A stretch of DNA of 64,000 bases. Source: Candidatus Rokuibacteriota bacterium. GTDB taxonomy: Bacteria > Methylomirabilota > Methylomirabilia > Rokubacteriales > CSP1-6. The first letter of the stretch is position 1; each line of letters starts with the position of its first letter. This document shows, in pieces, positions 32,490 to 43,539 of this stretch. A program made the translations under genes and the position numbers. The DNA is taken from positions 33,004 through 97,003 of the forward strand of contig QHTB01000127.1 of NCBI GenBank assembly GCA_003220615.1, read 5' to 3'. The notes beneath the pieces are model-generated. The model made no database searches. It was not told the origin of the DNA and saw only the letters and a program-made list of their open reading frames with translations.

Positions 32490-33338
32490 GTGGCCATGGC
32501 GCTCGTCGGCAGCTCGGTCGTCGTCGGAAAGCTCCTGGTCGCCCACCTGCCTGTCTTCCTGATCAGCGGCATTCGTTTCGCGATCGCCTCGCTGATCCTC
32601 GTGCCGCTTGCGCTGTTGGCCGCGCGAGGCGTGCCGGCTATCGGCGCTCGTGATTTCGGTGTGATGGCGCTCCAGGCCGCGAGCGGGATGTTCGCGTTCA
32701 ACGTCCTGCTCCTCGCCGGCCTCGCCCTCACCAGCGCGGCTGAAGGCGGGATCGTCACCAGCACCACGCCGGCGGTTGCCGCAGCGCTGGCGGCCGTGGT
32801 CCTGGGCGAACGCTGGACCGGACGGCGATCGGCAGCGATCGGACTGGCCGTGCTCGGCATCCTCATCGTGACGTCCCTCGGCGCCGCCACGCCGGCCCGC
32901 GGACCGCAGCCGGCGCTCGGCAACGCGCTCGTGTTCGGCGCGGTGGTGGCCGAGGCGATCTTTCTCGTCTGCAGCCGCGTGCTGGCCCGGCGGCTCCGCC
33001 CCGTCACCGTGGCCGCCGGCATCACGCTGCTGGGGTTTCTGATGTTCGCGCCGCTGGCGCTGCGCGACGCCCGGGCGGTCGATCTCACGCAGCTCGGAGT
33101 CGGCGACTGGAGTGCGCTCGTCTACTACGGCGTGGCGGTGACCGTGGTGGCCTTCCTGCTGTGGGCCCTCGGCGTTCGCGAAGTCGAAGCGACCACGGCG
33201 GCCGTCTTCACGGGTGTGCTGCCGGTGAGCGCGGTGACGCTCTCGTACGTGGTCCTCGGGGAGCCGTTTCACTGGAGCCACATGATCGGTGGCGGCTGCG
33301 TCGTGTCGGCAATCCTCCTGGCCGTGCGAGACCGTTGA
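32490..33338 (+). CDS. EamA/DMT family transporter
   Basis: A 282-residue membrane protein with ten hydrophobic segments in two EamA repeats (first ending VVLGERWTGRRSAAIGLAVLGILIV, second ending YVVLGEPFHWSHMIGGGCVVSAILLAVRDR). The GTG at 32490 is taken; the frame extends a little further upstream. DMT exporters move amino acids, metabolites or drugs; no substrate is assigned. Confidence 0.85.
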   Translation: MAMALVGSSVVVGKLLVAHLPVFLISGIRFAIASLILVPLALLAARGVPAIGARDFGVMALQAASGMFAFNVLLLAGLALTSAAEGGIVTSTTPAVAAALAAVVLGERWTGRRSAAIGLAVLGILIVTSLGAATPARGPQPALGNALVFGAVVAEAIFLVCSRVLARRLRPVTVAAGITLLGFLMFAPLALRDARAVDLTQLGVGDWSALVYYGVAVTVVAFLLWALGVREVEATTAAVFTGVLPVSAVTLSYVVLGEPFHWSHMIGGGCVVSAILLAVRDR

Positions 33339-33369
33339 ACACAGACCGTCGGGAGCGCACAGTCTGTGT
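33339..33369. terminator. Stem-loop after the EamA gene (weak terminator candidate)
   Basis: Perfect 8-nt arms ACACAGAC / GTCTGTGT separated by 15 nt, starting at the EamA stop codon. No U-run follows, so a factor-independent terminator is doubtful; it may be a processing or attenuation hairpin. Confidence 0.35.
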
Positions 33370-33500
33370 CGGTGGCGCACACTCGGGATGTCGACGAGTC
33401 AGGCGCCGAGTCTAGCGTCGACGAGGTGAGTGTCGAAGAGCGATTCGATGGCATCGCCGTTGCTGCATTTCCCCGTCGTCTTGAAACAGGAGGGTGGCCC

Positions 33501-34028
33501 ATGAAAGCACCCAGGCTCTGGTTCGCAGTCGGTGTCATCGCCGCCGGTGGCGTCACGCTCGGGGCTCGCGCTCGTCGATGGCGGGCCGGCCGCCGCGATC
33601 ACGTCAGGGACGTGATGGTCGGGGATGTCGTGGTCATCGACGCCTCGGCGTCGCTCGTGGACGCGGCCGTGACGATGAAGGAAGCCAACGTCGGAATCCT
33701 GCCGGTCGTGTCGGGCGGGCGGCTGCGCGGGCTCATCACCGATCGCGACATCATCGTCCGTGCGATCGCCGAAGGCGCTGATCCCGCCACCACGCTGGTG
33801 GGCGACTGCGCAACGCGCGACTTGATCTGCGCGCGTCCCGACACCGCGGTGGGTGAGGCGATGGAAGTCATGGCGGAGTGTCAGATCGGACGACTGCCCG
33901 TGGTCAACGACGAGGATCAGATCGTCGGGATGCTCACGCTCAGCTCGCTCGCGCTCCGGTCCAGCGACGAGAGCGACGCGCTCCACACCGCGCAGCAGGT
34001 GTCGAAGCGCTCGTCCAAGGCGGCGTAG
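33501..34028 (+). CDS. CBS-pair domain protein with N-terminal membrane segment
   Basis: A 175-residue protein. A hydrophobic N-terminus (MKAPRLWFAVGVIAAGGVTLG) is followed by two CBS motifs (VRDVMVGDVVVIDASASLVDAAVTMKEANVGILPVV...GLITDRDIIVRA and CATRDLICARPDTAVGEAMEVMAECQIGRLPVV...MLTLSSLAL). CBS pairs bind adenosine nucleotides. The start at 33501 is preferred because AGGAGGG lies 6 nt upstream; the frame is open further back. The anchor suggests a membrane-bound energy sensor. Confidence 0.85.
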   Translation: MKAPRLWFAVGVIAAGGVTLGARARRWRAGRRDHVRDVMVGDVVVIDASASLVDAAVTMKEANVGILPVVSGGRLRGLITDRDIIVRAIAEGADPATTLVGDCATRDLICARPDTAVGEAMEVMAECQIGRLPVVNDEDQIVGMLTLSSLALRSSDESDALHTAQQVSKRSSKAA

Positions 34029-34043
34029 CCGCGGCGGCGCCGT

Positions 34044-34406
34044 TCAGGCCGCCGCGTGTGACCGCCGCTCCATGCGCTCCTGGCAGGGAACGCACGTCTC
34101 GGCCTCCGGGATCGCGCGCAGCCGCTTCGGTGCGATGAGCTCACCGCACTCGATGCACACGCCGTAGACGCCGCGCGCGATCCGCTCGAGCGCCGCCTGC
34201 ACGCGCTGAAGGCGCGCGAGCAGCCGCTGGCGGGTCAGGAATCCCATCTCGCGCCGGGTGTGGTGCTCCACGTGGTCGCCGAGATCACGGACGGCATCGT
34301 CGCCTTCGAGACCCGTGCCCGTGTCGCGTGCGCCGGCCTGAAAGTCGCGCAACCGGGCGACGATGTCGTCGCGCTGTCGTTCCAGGTACTTCTGAGCGTC
34401 CTGCAT
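34044..34406 (-). CDS. DksA/TraR family zinc-finger protein
   Basis: A 120-residue protein with the DksA coiled-coil (MQDAQKYLERQRDDIVARLRDFQ...RREMGFLTRQRLLARLQRVQAALERI) and a four-Cys finger (YGVCIECGELIAPKRLRAIPEAETCVPCQ). Such proteins enter the RNA polymerase secondary channel and modulate transcription in stress. The start at 34406 is favoured by GAGGAGG five nt upstream; an open frame runs to 34481. Divergent from the thiolase gene. Confidence 0.88.
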   Translation of the reverse strand: MQDAQKYLERQRDDIVARLRDFQAGARDTGTGLEGDDAVRDLGDHVEHHTRREMGFLTRQRLLARLQRVQAALERIARGVYGVCIECGELIAPKRLRAIPEAETCVPCQERMERRSHAAA

Positions 34407-34456
34407 CTCGGCCTCCTCGACGTCGCTCCGAGCCAAATTGTTGGAGAGCCGGTTAT

Positions 34457-34482
34457 GCACGTGACGTGCCGTCGGGTACAAT
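34457..34482 (+). promoter_or_regulatory. Candidate -10 box and palindrome upstream of thiolase
   Basis: TACAAT at 34477-34482 is a good -10 hexamer, 29 nt before the ATG at 34512. Just upstream is GCACGT-G-ACGTGC (34457-34469), a perfect 6-nt-arm palindrome in the promoter spacer where a repressor could bind. No clear -35 is seen. Confidence 0.5.
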
Positions 34483-34511
34483 CGAAGTACACTCGAGGAG
34501 GAAGATCATCG

Positions 34512-35657
34512 ATGAGAGACGCCGTCATCGTAGGAGCCGCTCGCACCGCCGTCGGCAGGAAAAACGGGAAGCTGTCGCCCGTCCGCCCGGACGATCTTGC
34601 CGCCAAGGTCCTCGGTGACCTCATTGCACGTGTGGGCGTCGATCCCGCCGAAGTCGAGGACGTCATCCTCGGGTGCGTCGATCAGCTGGGCGAGCAGGGC
34701 TTCAACATCGCGCGCAACGCCGCGCTCATCGCCGGATTGCCGCTCGACGTGTGCGGTACCACGCTCGACCGGATGTGCGGCTCGGGCCAGCAGGCCGCCA
34801 ACTTCGCGGCCATGGGCGTCATGGCCGGCCAGTACGACGTCGTCATCGCGGGCGGCGTCGAGCACATGACCCGGGTGCCGATGGGCTCGAACGCCAGCGG
34901 ACCGGGTGATGGGCCGCTCTCGCCGCGGCTGTCCGAGCGGTACAACATCGTGCCGCAGGGAATCTCGGCCGAGTTGATCGCCGAGCAGTGGGGCCTCAAG
35001 CGCGAAGAGCTCGATGCGTTCGCCGCGCGCAGTCACGAGTGGGCGGGCCGGGCCATCGCCGAGGGCCGCTTCAAGCGCGAGATCGTGCCGGTCACGCTGC
35101 CGGACGGGTCCCTCTTCGACACCGACGAGGGCGTGCGCGTGCCCGTGAATCGCGAAAAGATGGCCGCGCTCCAGCCGTCGTTCAAGCCGGACGGCGTGAT
35201 CACGGCGGCCAACTCCTCGCAGATCTCCGACGGCGCCGCCGCGCTGCTGTTCATGTCGGACGAGCGGGCCAGGGCGCTCGGGCTTCGCCCGCGCGCGCGC
35301 GTCGTGGCCACGGCGCTCGCCGGCGTCGATCCGACCATCATGCTGACCGGACCGATTCCCGCCACCCAGCGGGCTCTCAAGAAGGCGGGCTTGCGGCTCG
35401 ACGACATCGATCTCTTCGAGATCAACGAGGCCTTCGCGTCGGTCGTCCTGGCGTGGGAGCGCGAGCTCCATCCCGACATGAACAAGGTCAACGTCAACGG
35501 CGGGGCGATCGCGCTGGGACATCCGCTCGGGTGCTCGGGCGGCAAGCTGATGACCACGCTCCTGCACGAGCTGGAGCGGACGGGCAAGCGCTACGGGCTG
35601 CAGACGATGTGCATCGGGTTCGGCCAGGGCATCGCGACGATCATCGAGCGGCTCTGA
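34512..35657 (+). CDS. Thiolase family acetyl-CoA acyltransferase
   Basis: A 381-residue thiolase. The nucleophile Cys is in LDRMCGSGQQA, the His in VNGGAIALGHPLGCSGG and the second Cys in MCIGFGQG (usually CxGxG; here CIGFGQG). It catalyses thiolytic cleavage of 3-ketoacyl-CoA or condensation of acetyl-CoA. In this genome it could finish the box-pathway degradation of dehydroadipyl-CoA products, but it is equally a general beta-oxidation gene. AGGAGGAAG precedes the ATG. Confidence 0.92.
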   Translation: MRDAVIVGAARTAVGRKNGKLSPVRPDDLAAKVLGDLIARVGVDPAEVEDVILGCVDQLGEQGFNIARNAALIAGLPLDVCGTTLDRMCGSGQQAANFAAMGVMAGQYDVVIAGGVEHMTRVPMGSNASGPGDGPLSPRLSERYNIVPQGISAELIAEQWGLKREELDAFAARSHEWAGRAIAEGRFKREIVPVTLPDGSLFDTDEGVRVPVNREKMAALQPSFKPDGVITAANSSQISDGAAALLFMSDERARALGLRPRARVVATALAGVDPTIMLTGPIPATQRALKKAGLRLDDIDLFEINEAFASVVLAWERELHPDMNKVNVNGGAIALGHPLGCSGGKLMTTLLHELERTGKRYGLQTMCIGFGQGIATIIERL

Positions 35658-35702
35658 CAACGCCGACGGCACTGCACTGAATCGAGCCCCAGGAGGCGAG
35701 AG

Positions 35703-35786
35703 ATGGCAGGGTACCGCTGCGCGAAGTGCGGGAAGGTCGCAATGGCTCAGAAGGTCTGTTGCGGCCGCCCGATGAAGAAGACGTGA
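35703..35786 (+). CDS. 27-residue zinc-ribbon-like peptide
   Basis: Reads MAGYRCAKCGKVAMAQKVCC followed by GRPMKKT and TGA. The CxxC plus CC pattern can bind one zinc or other metal. CAGGAGGCGAGAG places an ideal ribosome site before the ATG, and it follows the thiolase by 45 bp in the same direction. Rubredoxin-knuckle-like mini-proteins of this type are easily missed by gene callers. Confidence 0.7.
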   Translation: MAGYRCAKCGKVAMAQKVCCGRPMKKT

Positions 35787-35796
35787 CCCGGCCAGG

Positions 35797-36627
35797 CTAG
35801 ATCTTCCAGCCCACCCATTCGGCGCAGGCGCGACCGGCGACCCACTCGCGGTCGCCCGCGCTGAGGAAGCTCATCCCCTCGCGGACGTGACGGACGGCGT
35901 CGCGGTACGGCACCGGCAGCCGCGTGTAGTCGGTTCCCCACAGCATCCGCCGCGCACCGAACGCCTCGTGGATCCGCTGCAGGTACGTGTCGAGGCCCCG
36001 GAACGGATAGGACTCGGTCGAGTAGGACGGGATCGACGAGACCTTGACGGCCACGTTCGAGTGGCGGGCGAGCGCGAGCAGATCGTCGAGATCGGCGAAG
36101 GCGGCATCGTCCTTCAGGCCGCGCGGCCGGGCCATGTGATCGAGGATGAATGGCAGCCGCGGATGCCGCTGCGCGATCCCGGCGATCTTCCCAGGCTGCC
36201 CCGGCACGCTGACCATCAGCGGCAACTCGACCCGCTCGGCGGCCGCCCAGAACCAGTCGAGGGAGCCGTCGGCCAACCAGCCCGACGACGGCGGCAGGTG
36301 GAACGTGAACCGCATGCCCCGCATGCCCGGCTGCTCGCGCCAGCGTTGCAAGCGCGCTTCGGCGTCCCGCGCGGTCGGGTCGAAGCGGCCCATCACGGCG
36401 AAGCGGTCGGGCCAGCGGCGCGCCGCGTCGAGCGCGTCCGTGTTGTCGTCGCCGATCCATGAGGGAGGCACCAGCACCGTCCGGTCCACGCCGGCATCGT
36501 CCATCACGCGCAGCACCTGCTCAGCGCTGCAGGCGGAGCCCTGAGCGCGCGGAGTGCTCCCGGGCAGCCAGGGGCGAGTCGAGACGTCGGGACTCCAGAC
36601 GTGGATCTGCGCATCGATGATGACCAT
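35797..36627 (-). CDS. Amidohydrolase 2 family TIM-barrel protein
   Basis: A 276-residue metal-dependent hydrolase/decarboxylase. IIDAQIHVW at the start is the HxH-like motif position (Q in place of the first His), with ILDHMARPRG and LWGTDYTRLPVP (late Asp) downstream. This is the family of lactonases such as 2-pyrone-4,6-dicarbonate hydrolase and of ACMSD-type decarboxylases. The substrate is not predictable. Convergent with the small zinc-ribbon peptide. Confidence 0.85.
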   Translation of the reverse strand: MVIIDAQIHVWSPDVSTRPWLPGSTPRAQGSACSAEQVLRVMDDAGVDRTVLVPPSWIGDDNTDALDAARRWPDRFAVMGRFDPTARDAEARLQRWREQPGMRGMRFTFHLPPSSGWLADGSLDWFWAAAERVELPLMVSVPGQPGKIAGIAQRHPRLPFILDHMARPRGLKDDAAFADLDDLLALARHSNVAVKVSSIPSYSTESYPFRGLDTYLQRIHEAFGARRMLWGTDYTRLPVPYRDAVRHVREGMSFLSAGDREWVAGRACAEWVGWKI

Positions 36628-36648
36628 GGTCGTCTCCTGGCGTCGGGC

Positions 36649-38948
<2,300 letters not shown>

Positions 38949-38952
<4 letters not shown>

Positions 38953-40904
38953 GACTCGACCGGCGTCAGCGAGATGTGAAAGGCGAGCTCGTGACGGCCC
39001 TGGCGGAACTGGAGCCGGCCGCCCTGGGCCTCGATCAGCCGCTGGCTGACCGCGGGGCCGACGTCGATCAGGCTCTCCTGCACCATCTGCACGGGATCGA
39101 AGAGACGTCCGAGCTTGTCGGCCGGCACGGCGGCCGTGCGCGAGCCGATGATGATGCGTACGGCCTCGGGCTCGTCCGGCCCCGCGTGGCGGCCGACCGA
39201 CAAGGTGACCTTCGCGTCCTCGCCCGGCGAGTTGTGGGCGAGATACCACACCAGGTACGAGAGCGACTTGCGGAGCTGGGCGGCGTCGACCCGGACCACC
39301 TGGGGCCGGGCGTCGCGCGTCACGTCGAAGTTGAGGCGCTTGCCAAGGCCTTCGTCCGAGAGCTCGACCGCGGTGACTACCTCGTCGATGACGGCGTGGA
39401 CGTCCACCGTCGAGAAGTTTAGCTCACCCTCGCTCACCAGTCCGGCTAGTTTTTCGAACACCTGCACGAGCCGGCGCACGTCGCGGCGCACAACCGACGA
39501 GAACAGCTTGCGAAAGTCGGGATCGTCGTAGCGCTCGTCGATGAGCTCGACGAACGTGTTGATGGACACCAGCGGATTCTTGATCTCGTCGGCGATGCGG
39601 GCGATGACGCGGGCCAGGAGCTGCGATTCCTCGGCCTGGCGCTTGCGCGCGGCCAGCTCTTTCTGGGCCGTGCGGTCCTCGAGCACGAGGACGGCGCCCA
39701 GCGGCGTCGCCTCGTCGCCACGGATCGGATAGGTCGACACCTCCAGCCACAGGCCGCCGAGCGGAAGCTGGATCTCCGACTTCGGCAGCGCGCGGCCGTG
39801 GGCGAGCGTCTCGTAGAGCATGTCGCCCAGCGGCGAGGGGAGCATGCGCAGATCCTGGCCGACCACGGCGGCCGCCCGCAGATTCAGGATCTCCTCGGCA
39901 CGCCGGTTGAACGTCCCCACCTTCTCGTCACGGCCGATGGTGACGACGCCGCTCGACATGTGGGAGAGGATGCGCTCGTTGAATTCCTTCTCGTGGTGCA
40001 GCTGGTGGTGCAGCGTGATGTCGCGGACGGCCGTGGCGAGATGGGTCGAGAGATCGAAGAGGATCTCCATCTCCGGTCGGCCGTAGGCGCCACCGGCCAC
40101 CGGGTGGCCGACGACGAGGATGGCGACGAGGTCGCCGTGGGTCAACAGCGGCACCGCCACGACGCCGCCCAGCAGCGTGAGCTCGCGCGCGACCTCGGGA
40201 TCGCTCAGATCGTGGAGCCGCGCCGGTCGTCCTTGCGAGGCGAGCCAGCGCGGGAGGCCATCGCTCGCGTTGAGCCGCACCGAGCTGACGATCTGAGGGG
40301 CCAGGGCGCGATGGGTGCTGACGCGGTAGGTCTGGCGCGTCTCGTCGAGCAGTAACAGGGCTGAGCGCGAGGGGCGTAGCAGCTCACCGATCGCATCGAG
40401 GAACATCTCGAGCGTGCGCGGCAGATCGAAGCCGGCGGCCAGGACCTGGGTGAATTCCGTGAGGATCCGGGCGAACGCGGCCGGTTCGCGGATGGTCTCG
40501 GCCGGCGGCGCCTCGCTCACGGCGGGGCCGGCGGCCTGCGACCGGAGCGTGGCGATCTCGTGCAGGAGGCGGCGGCGATCGCCGACCTGGCGCACGGCCG
40601 CTTCGAGGTCGCGCTGGCTGAAACCCGCGGGCAACGAGATGTCGGCGCCGTCCGTCGCGTCGTCGGGCGGCGCGATGGCCACCACCAGCGCGGAGGGCCG
40701 GACGTCTTTCACGCGGGCGACGAAGGTGTGGAGATCGGCGGCGGGCCGGGCGCTATCGCGGAAGACCACGTCGACATCGACGATGCGCAGGGTCTTGAGG
40801 GCGTCGGCATCGGTCGCCGCGACGAACACCGACGCGCTCGCGAAGTTTCGCAACAGCCGCGACTGAAGCGCGCTGTCGGCCGTCACGACCAGGACCGTTT
40901 TCAT
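38949..40904 (-). CDS. Histidine kinase-like protein with degenerate phospho-acceptor (pseudokinase)
   Basis: A 651-residue soluble protein: a receiver-like N-terminus (MKTVLVVTADSALQSRLL), GAF (about 150-300), PAS (about 310-420) and a HisKA-like helix RIADEIKNPLVSINTFVELI. The invariant His of the H-box is Asp (D439, codon GAC); the paralogues on either side keep His. The ATPase part also lacks a clear DxGxG and GxGxG, ending LFDPVQMVQESLIDVGPAVS. It probably cannot autophosphorylate and may act as a scaffold or inhibitor in heterodimers with the neighbouring kinases. ATGA overlap with the upstream kinase and CTGA with the downstream one. Confidence 0.87.
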
Positions 40905-43360
40905 CCGCCGGTATTCACCCGTGTCGTGGTCGCCTCGACGGTGGTGGCGGCCGGGAACTCGACCGTGAACAAGGCTCCCCCGGCAGGGCGATTCGACGCT
41001 CGCAGCTTAGCACGATGTCTGGCGGCGATGCCCGCGGAGATGGTGAGTCCGAGGCCCGAACCGCGCGCCTTCGTCGTGAAAAATGGATCGAAGAGCTGGC
41101 GGAGGCGCTCGGGCGGGATGCCGGGGCCGGAATCCGCGACCTCCACGACGACCGCGCGCTCGCTCGCGGTGAGCTCGAGCTCCACCGAGCCGCCGCGCGG
41201 CGTCGCCTCGTGGGCGTTCATGAGGAGGTTGATGAAGAGCGACTCCAGCTCACCCTCGTCGCCGAGGACGAAGCACGCGACCGGAGTGGGCGTGACCCGG
41301 AGCGTCAGCCCTTTCTCCTCGAAGGCCGGCTTGAGGAACTCGACCGCTTCGCTCAGAGGCTGGCGGACGTCGAGGCGGTGCTGGGTCGGACTGGCGGGCC
41401 GCGAGAGCCGGCGGAAGCGCTCGACGAGCCGCTCCATGCGCTCGATCTCGCGCGAGACGACCCGGCTGAAGTTCTCGAGGAACGCATGGTCGTGGAGCCG
41501 GCGCGGGATGAGCTGGGTGAACGTCTTGATGGCCACGACCGGGTTCTTGATCTCGTGGGCGATGCTGGAAGCCAGGACCTCGAAGTAGGCCAGTCGCTCC
41601 ACTCGCTGGCGCTCGGCCTCCAGCTCCTTGAGCGGCGTGAGGTCACTGAACACCGCGACCGCGCCCAGGATGGCGCCCCCGGGATCGCGCAGGGGCGAGG
41701 TCGTGCAGATCACCGGGCGGGTCGTCGACCCGGCGTGCAGCGCGATCTCCGGCGCCGTCCGCGCCTGCCCGTCCTTGAGCGTCGTGCGCAGCAGCGTGCC
41801 CAGGACCTCGGGCAGCCCGCTCACGGACTCGCTCCGGATCGCCTCGGCCCGCAGCGCCGTGAGGCGCTCCGCCGCCCGATTGAACATGGTGACGCGCCCC
41901 GCCGGGTTCACCGCCACCACCCCGCTCTCGATGGTGGCCACGATGTTTTCCACGTACTCGTTGGCGAGCACGACCTCGGTGTAGAGCTGGGCGTTCTTGA
42001 CCGCGATCCCCGCCTGATTGGCCAGCGTCATCAGCAAGTCCAGATCGTGGGGATAGAACGGGTCGCCCGAACGCTTGGGGCCGACGGCGATGAATCCGAT
42101 CAGTGTCGCCTCAGACAGAAGAGGGAGAACAAGACCCCAATCAAGTCTACTTAGAGCGTCCTGAAGACTTGTATCAGCCTTAAAGTCTCGCCTCGCAACT
42201 GGCTCATCCTGGATCAGGTAACGTCGGTTGTTCTTTAGCCAATCGACAATCGAAGGCGGCGCCGTCATCAATGCCTGAAACTTCGCCCCTTCGTGCCGCC
42301 TTTCCGACAAAGCAACTTCCCAGCCCGAATCCCCGATCAAGTAAACTGCAATCCCCTCGGCCTCGGTGGAGCGAGCGATCGTATCACTGACGAAGCGCAC
42401 CACTGTCCGGAGATCGAGAACCCGTGTCAGTAGCTCGCTAGCTTCGCGAACTGTCCTCTTGAAATCAGCCTGTGCTCGGTAGAGGTATTTGTCGAGGAAC
42501 CGCTCCGCCTCCCTTCGAATAGGCGTAACCAAAATTGTGACTGCGAAGACAGCGGCGACCATAGGAATGAGCTCATGAGGGTCGAGATGATAGGAGAGAG
42601 GAGGCCAGAACATGACGAGCACGATTGCTGCAACAGGCAAAATCGAGAGCACGACGGCGATCACGAGCGTCAAGCTCTTGTGAATCACGAGCCGTAGGTC
42701 CATTAGTCGATGACGGATGACCGCATGGGCGACAAGTGCGACGAGAAGACCTGTGAAGAACGGCCCAAGCCAGCTGTAGGTCGACCGGCCAGTGATCACC
42801 GGCAGGATCAGGTTTGTTGTAATCGCAGCGGCGCCAGGTACGAGAATTGCCACTCCCAGGTACTGCAGCTGCGCTCGCGCGTGGCCTCTGGCATTCCACC
42901 AGCGCTGAAAGAAGATCGTTGTTGCCGCTGCGAATGTCGTGATGAAGAAGACGGCGAAGGCCGGGTAGAGTGGTCCCGCCCGTCGATGGAGTCCTGATGC
43001 CGAAACCGCAGCGTCATAGGCCACGAGCGGCGTCGTAAGCGAAAGTATGGAGAACATGCCACCTACGAACAAAGGACCCGCAAGCCACCGCCACGCTCCT
43101 TGGTGGAGATGTGACGGAAAGGTGCGCGTCAAACCAAGAAAAGTCGGTGCGATTAAACTCGCGCCGGCGAACGCGACGCGCAGCCCCAGTTCGGCGAATG
43201 TCTCATAGCACCAAGCAGCTATCCCGAACAGCCAAATCGAAAGTGACATCGTGAATGCCGCAAAATACAAATGAGTAGTGCTCAGTGGATTCGCTCGGAG
43301 CACGAAGACACCTAGAGCGACGACGAGAGCACCGATTAGGGACAGAAAGGCGGAGGTCAT
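40901..43360 (-). CDS. Membrane sensor histidine kinase (7TM-GAF-PAS-HisKA-HATPase)
   Basis: An 819-residue kinase. Residues 1-260 form a 7-8 helix membrane sensor ending in AHAVIRHRLMDLRLVIHKS; then GAF (about 310-450), PAS (about 465-570), HisKA with H602 (ASSIAHEIKNPVVAIKTF) and HATPase (EVADSGPGIPPERLRQLFDPFFTTKARGSGLGL). All catalytic motifs are present. The N-terminal half (bases above about 42,110) is clearly AT-richer than the C-terminal half, so the gene looks chimeric, with a junction inside the GAF domain. A paralogue lies 179 bp upstream. The signal sensed is unknown. Confidence 0.92.
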   Translation of the reverse strand: MTSAFLSLIGALVVALGVFVLRANPLSTTHLYFAAFTMSLSIWLFGIAAWCYETFAELGLRVAFAGASLIAPTFLGLTRTFPSHLHQGAWRWLAGPLFVGGMFSILSLTTPLVAYDAAVSASGLHRRAGPLYPAFAVFFITTFAAATTIFFQRWWNARGHARAQLQYLGVAILVPGAAAITTNLILPVITGRSTYSWLGPFFTGLLVALVAHAVIRHRLMDLRLVIHKSLTLVIAVVLSILPVAAIVLVMFWPPLSYHLDPHELIPMVAAVFAVTILVTPIRREAERFLDKYLYRAQADFKRTVREASELLTRVLDLRTVVRFVSDTIARSTEAEGIAVYLIGDSGWEVALSERRHEGAKFQALMTAPPSIVDWLKNNRRYLIQDEPVARRDFKADTSLQDALSRLDWGLVLPLLSEATLIGFIAVGPKRSGDPFYPHDLDLLMTLANQAGIAVKNAQLYTEVVLANEYVENIVATIESGVVAVNPAGRVTMFNRAAERLTALRAEAIRSESVSGLPEVLGTLLRTTLKDGQARTAPEIALHAGSTTRPVICTTSPLRDPGGAILGAVAVFSDLTPLKELEAERQRVERLAYFEVLASSIAHEIKNPVVAIKTFTQLIPRRLHDHAFLENFSRVVSREIERMERLVERFRRLSRPASPTQHRLDVRQPLSEAVEFLKPAFEEKGLTLRVTPTPVACFVLGDEGELESLFINLLMNAHEATPRGGSVELELTASERAVVVEVADSGPGIPPERLRQLFDPFFTTKARGSGLGLTISAGIAARHRAKLRASNRPAGGALFTVEFPAATTVEATTTRVNTGG

Positions 43361-43539
43361 GGATGACGACCCTCTGTCGTGAGATCTCCGCGCGTATTAT
43401 TTCTGACGGAATTAAAACTGCCTTCAAACGAAGTATTACGAGGAAGAGGTCGTTCGTGACTCATCTTTGCTCTCCAACGAGAGAACTGTCTGCCATGGAT
43501 AGACGACATTTTCGATCGCTGATGCAAGGTGTCGACGTA

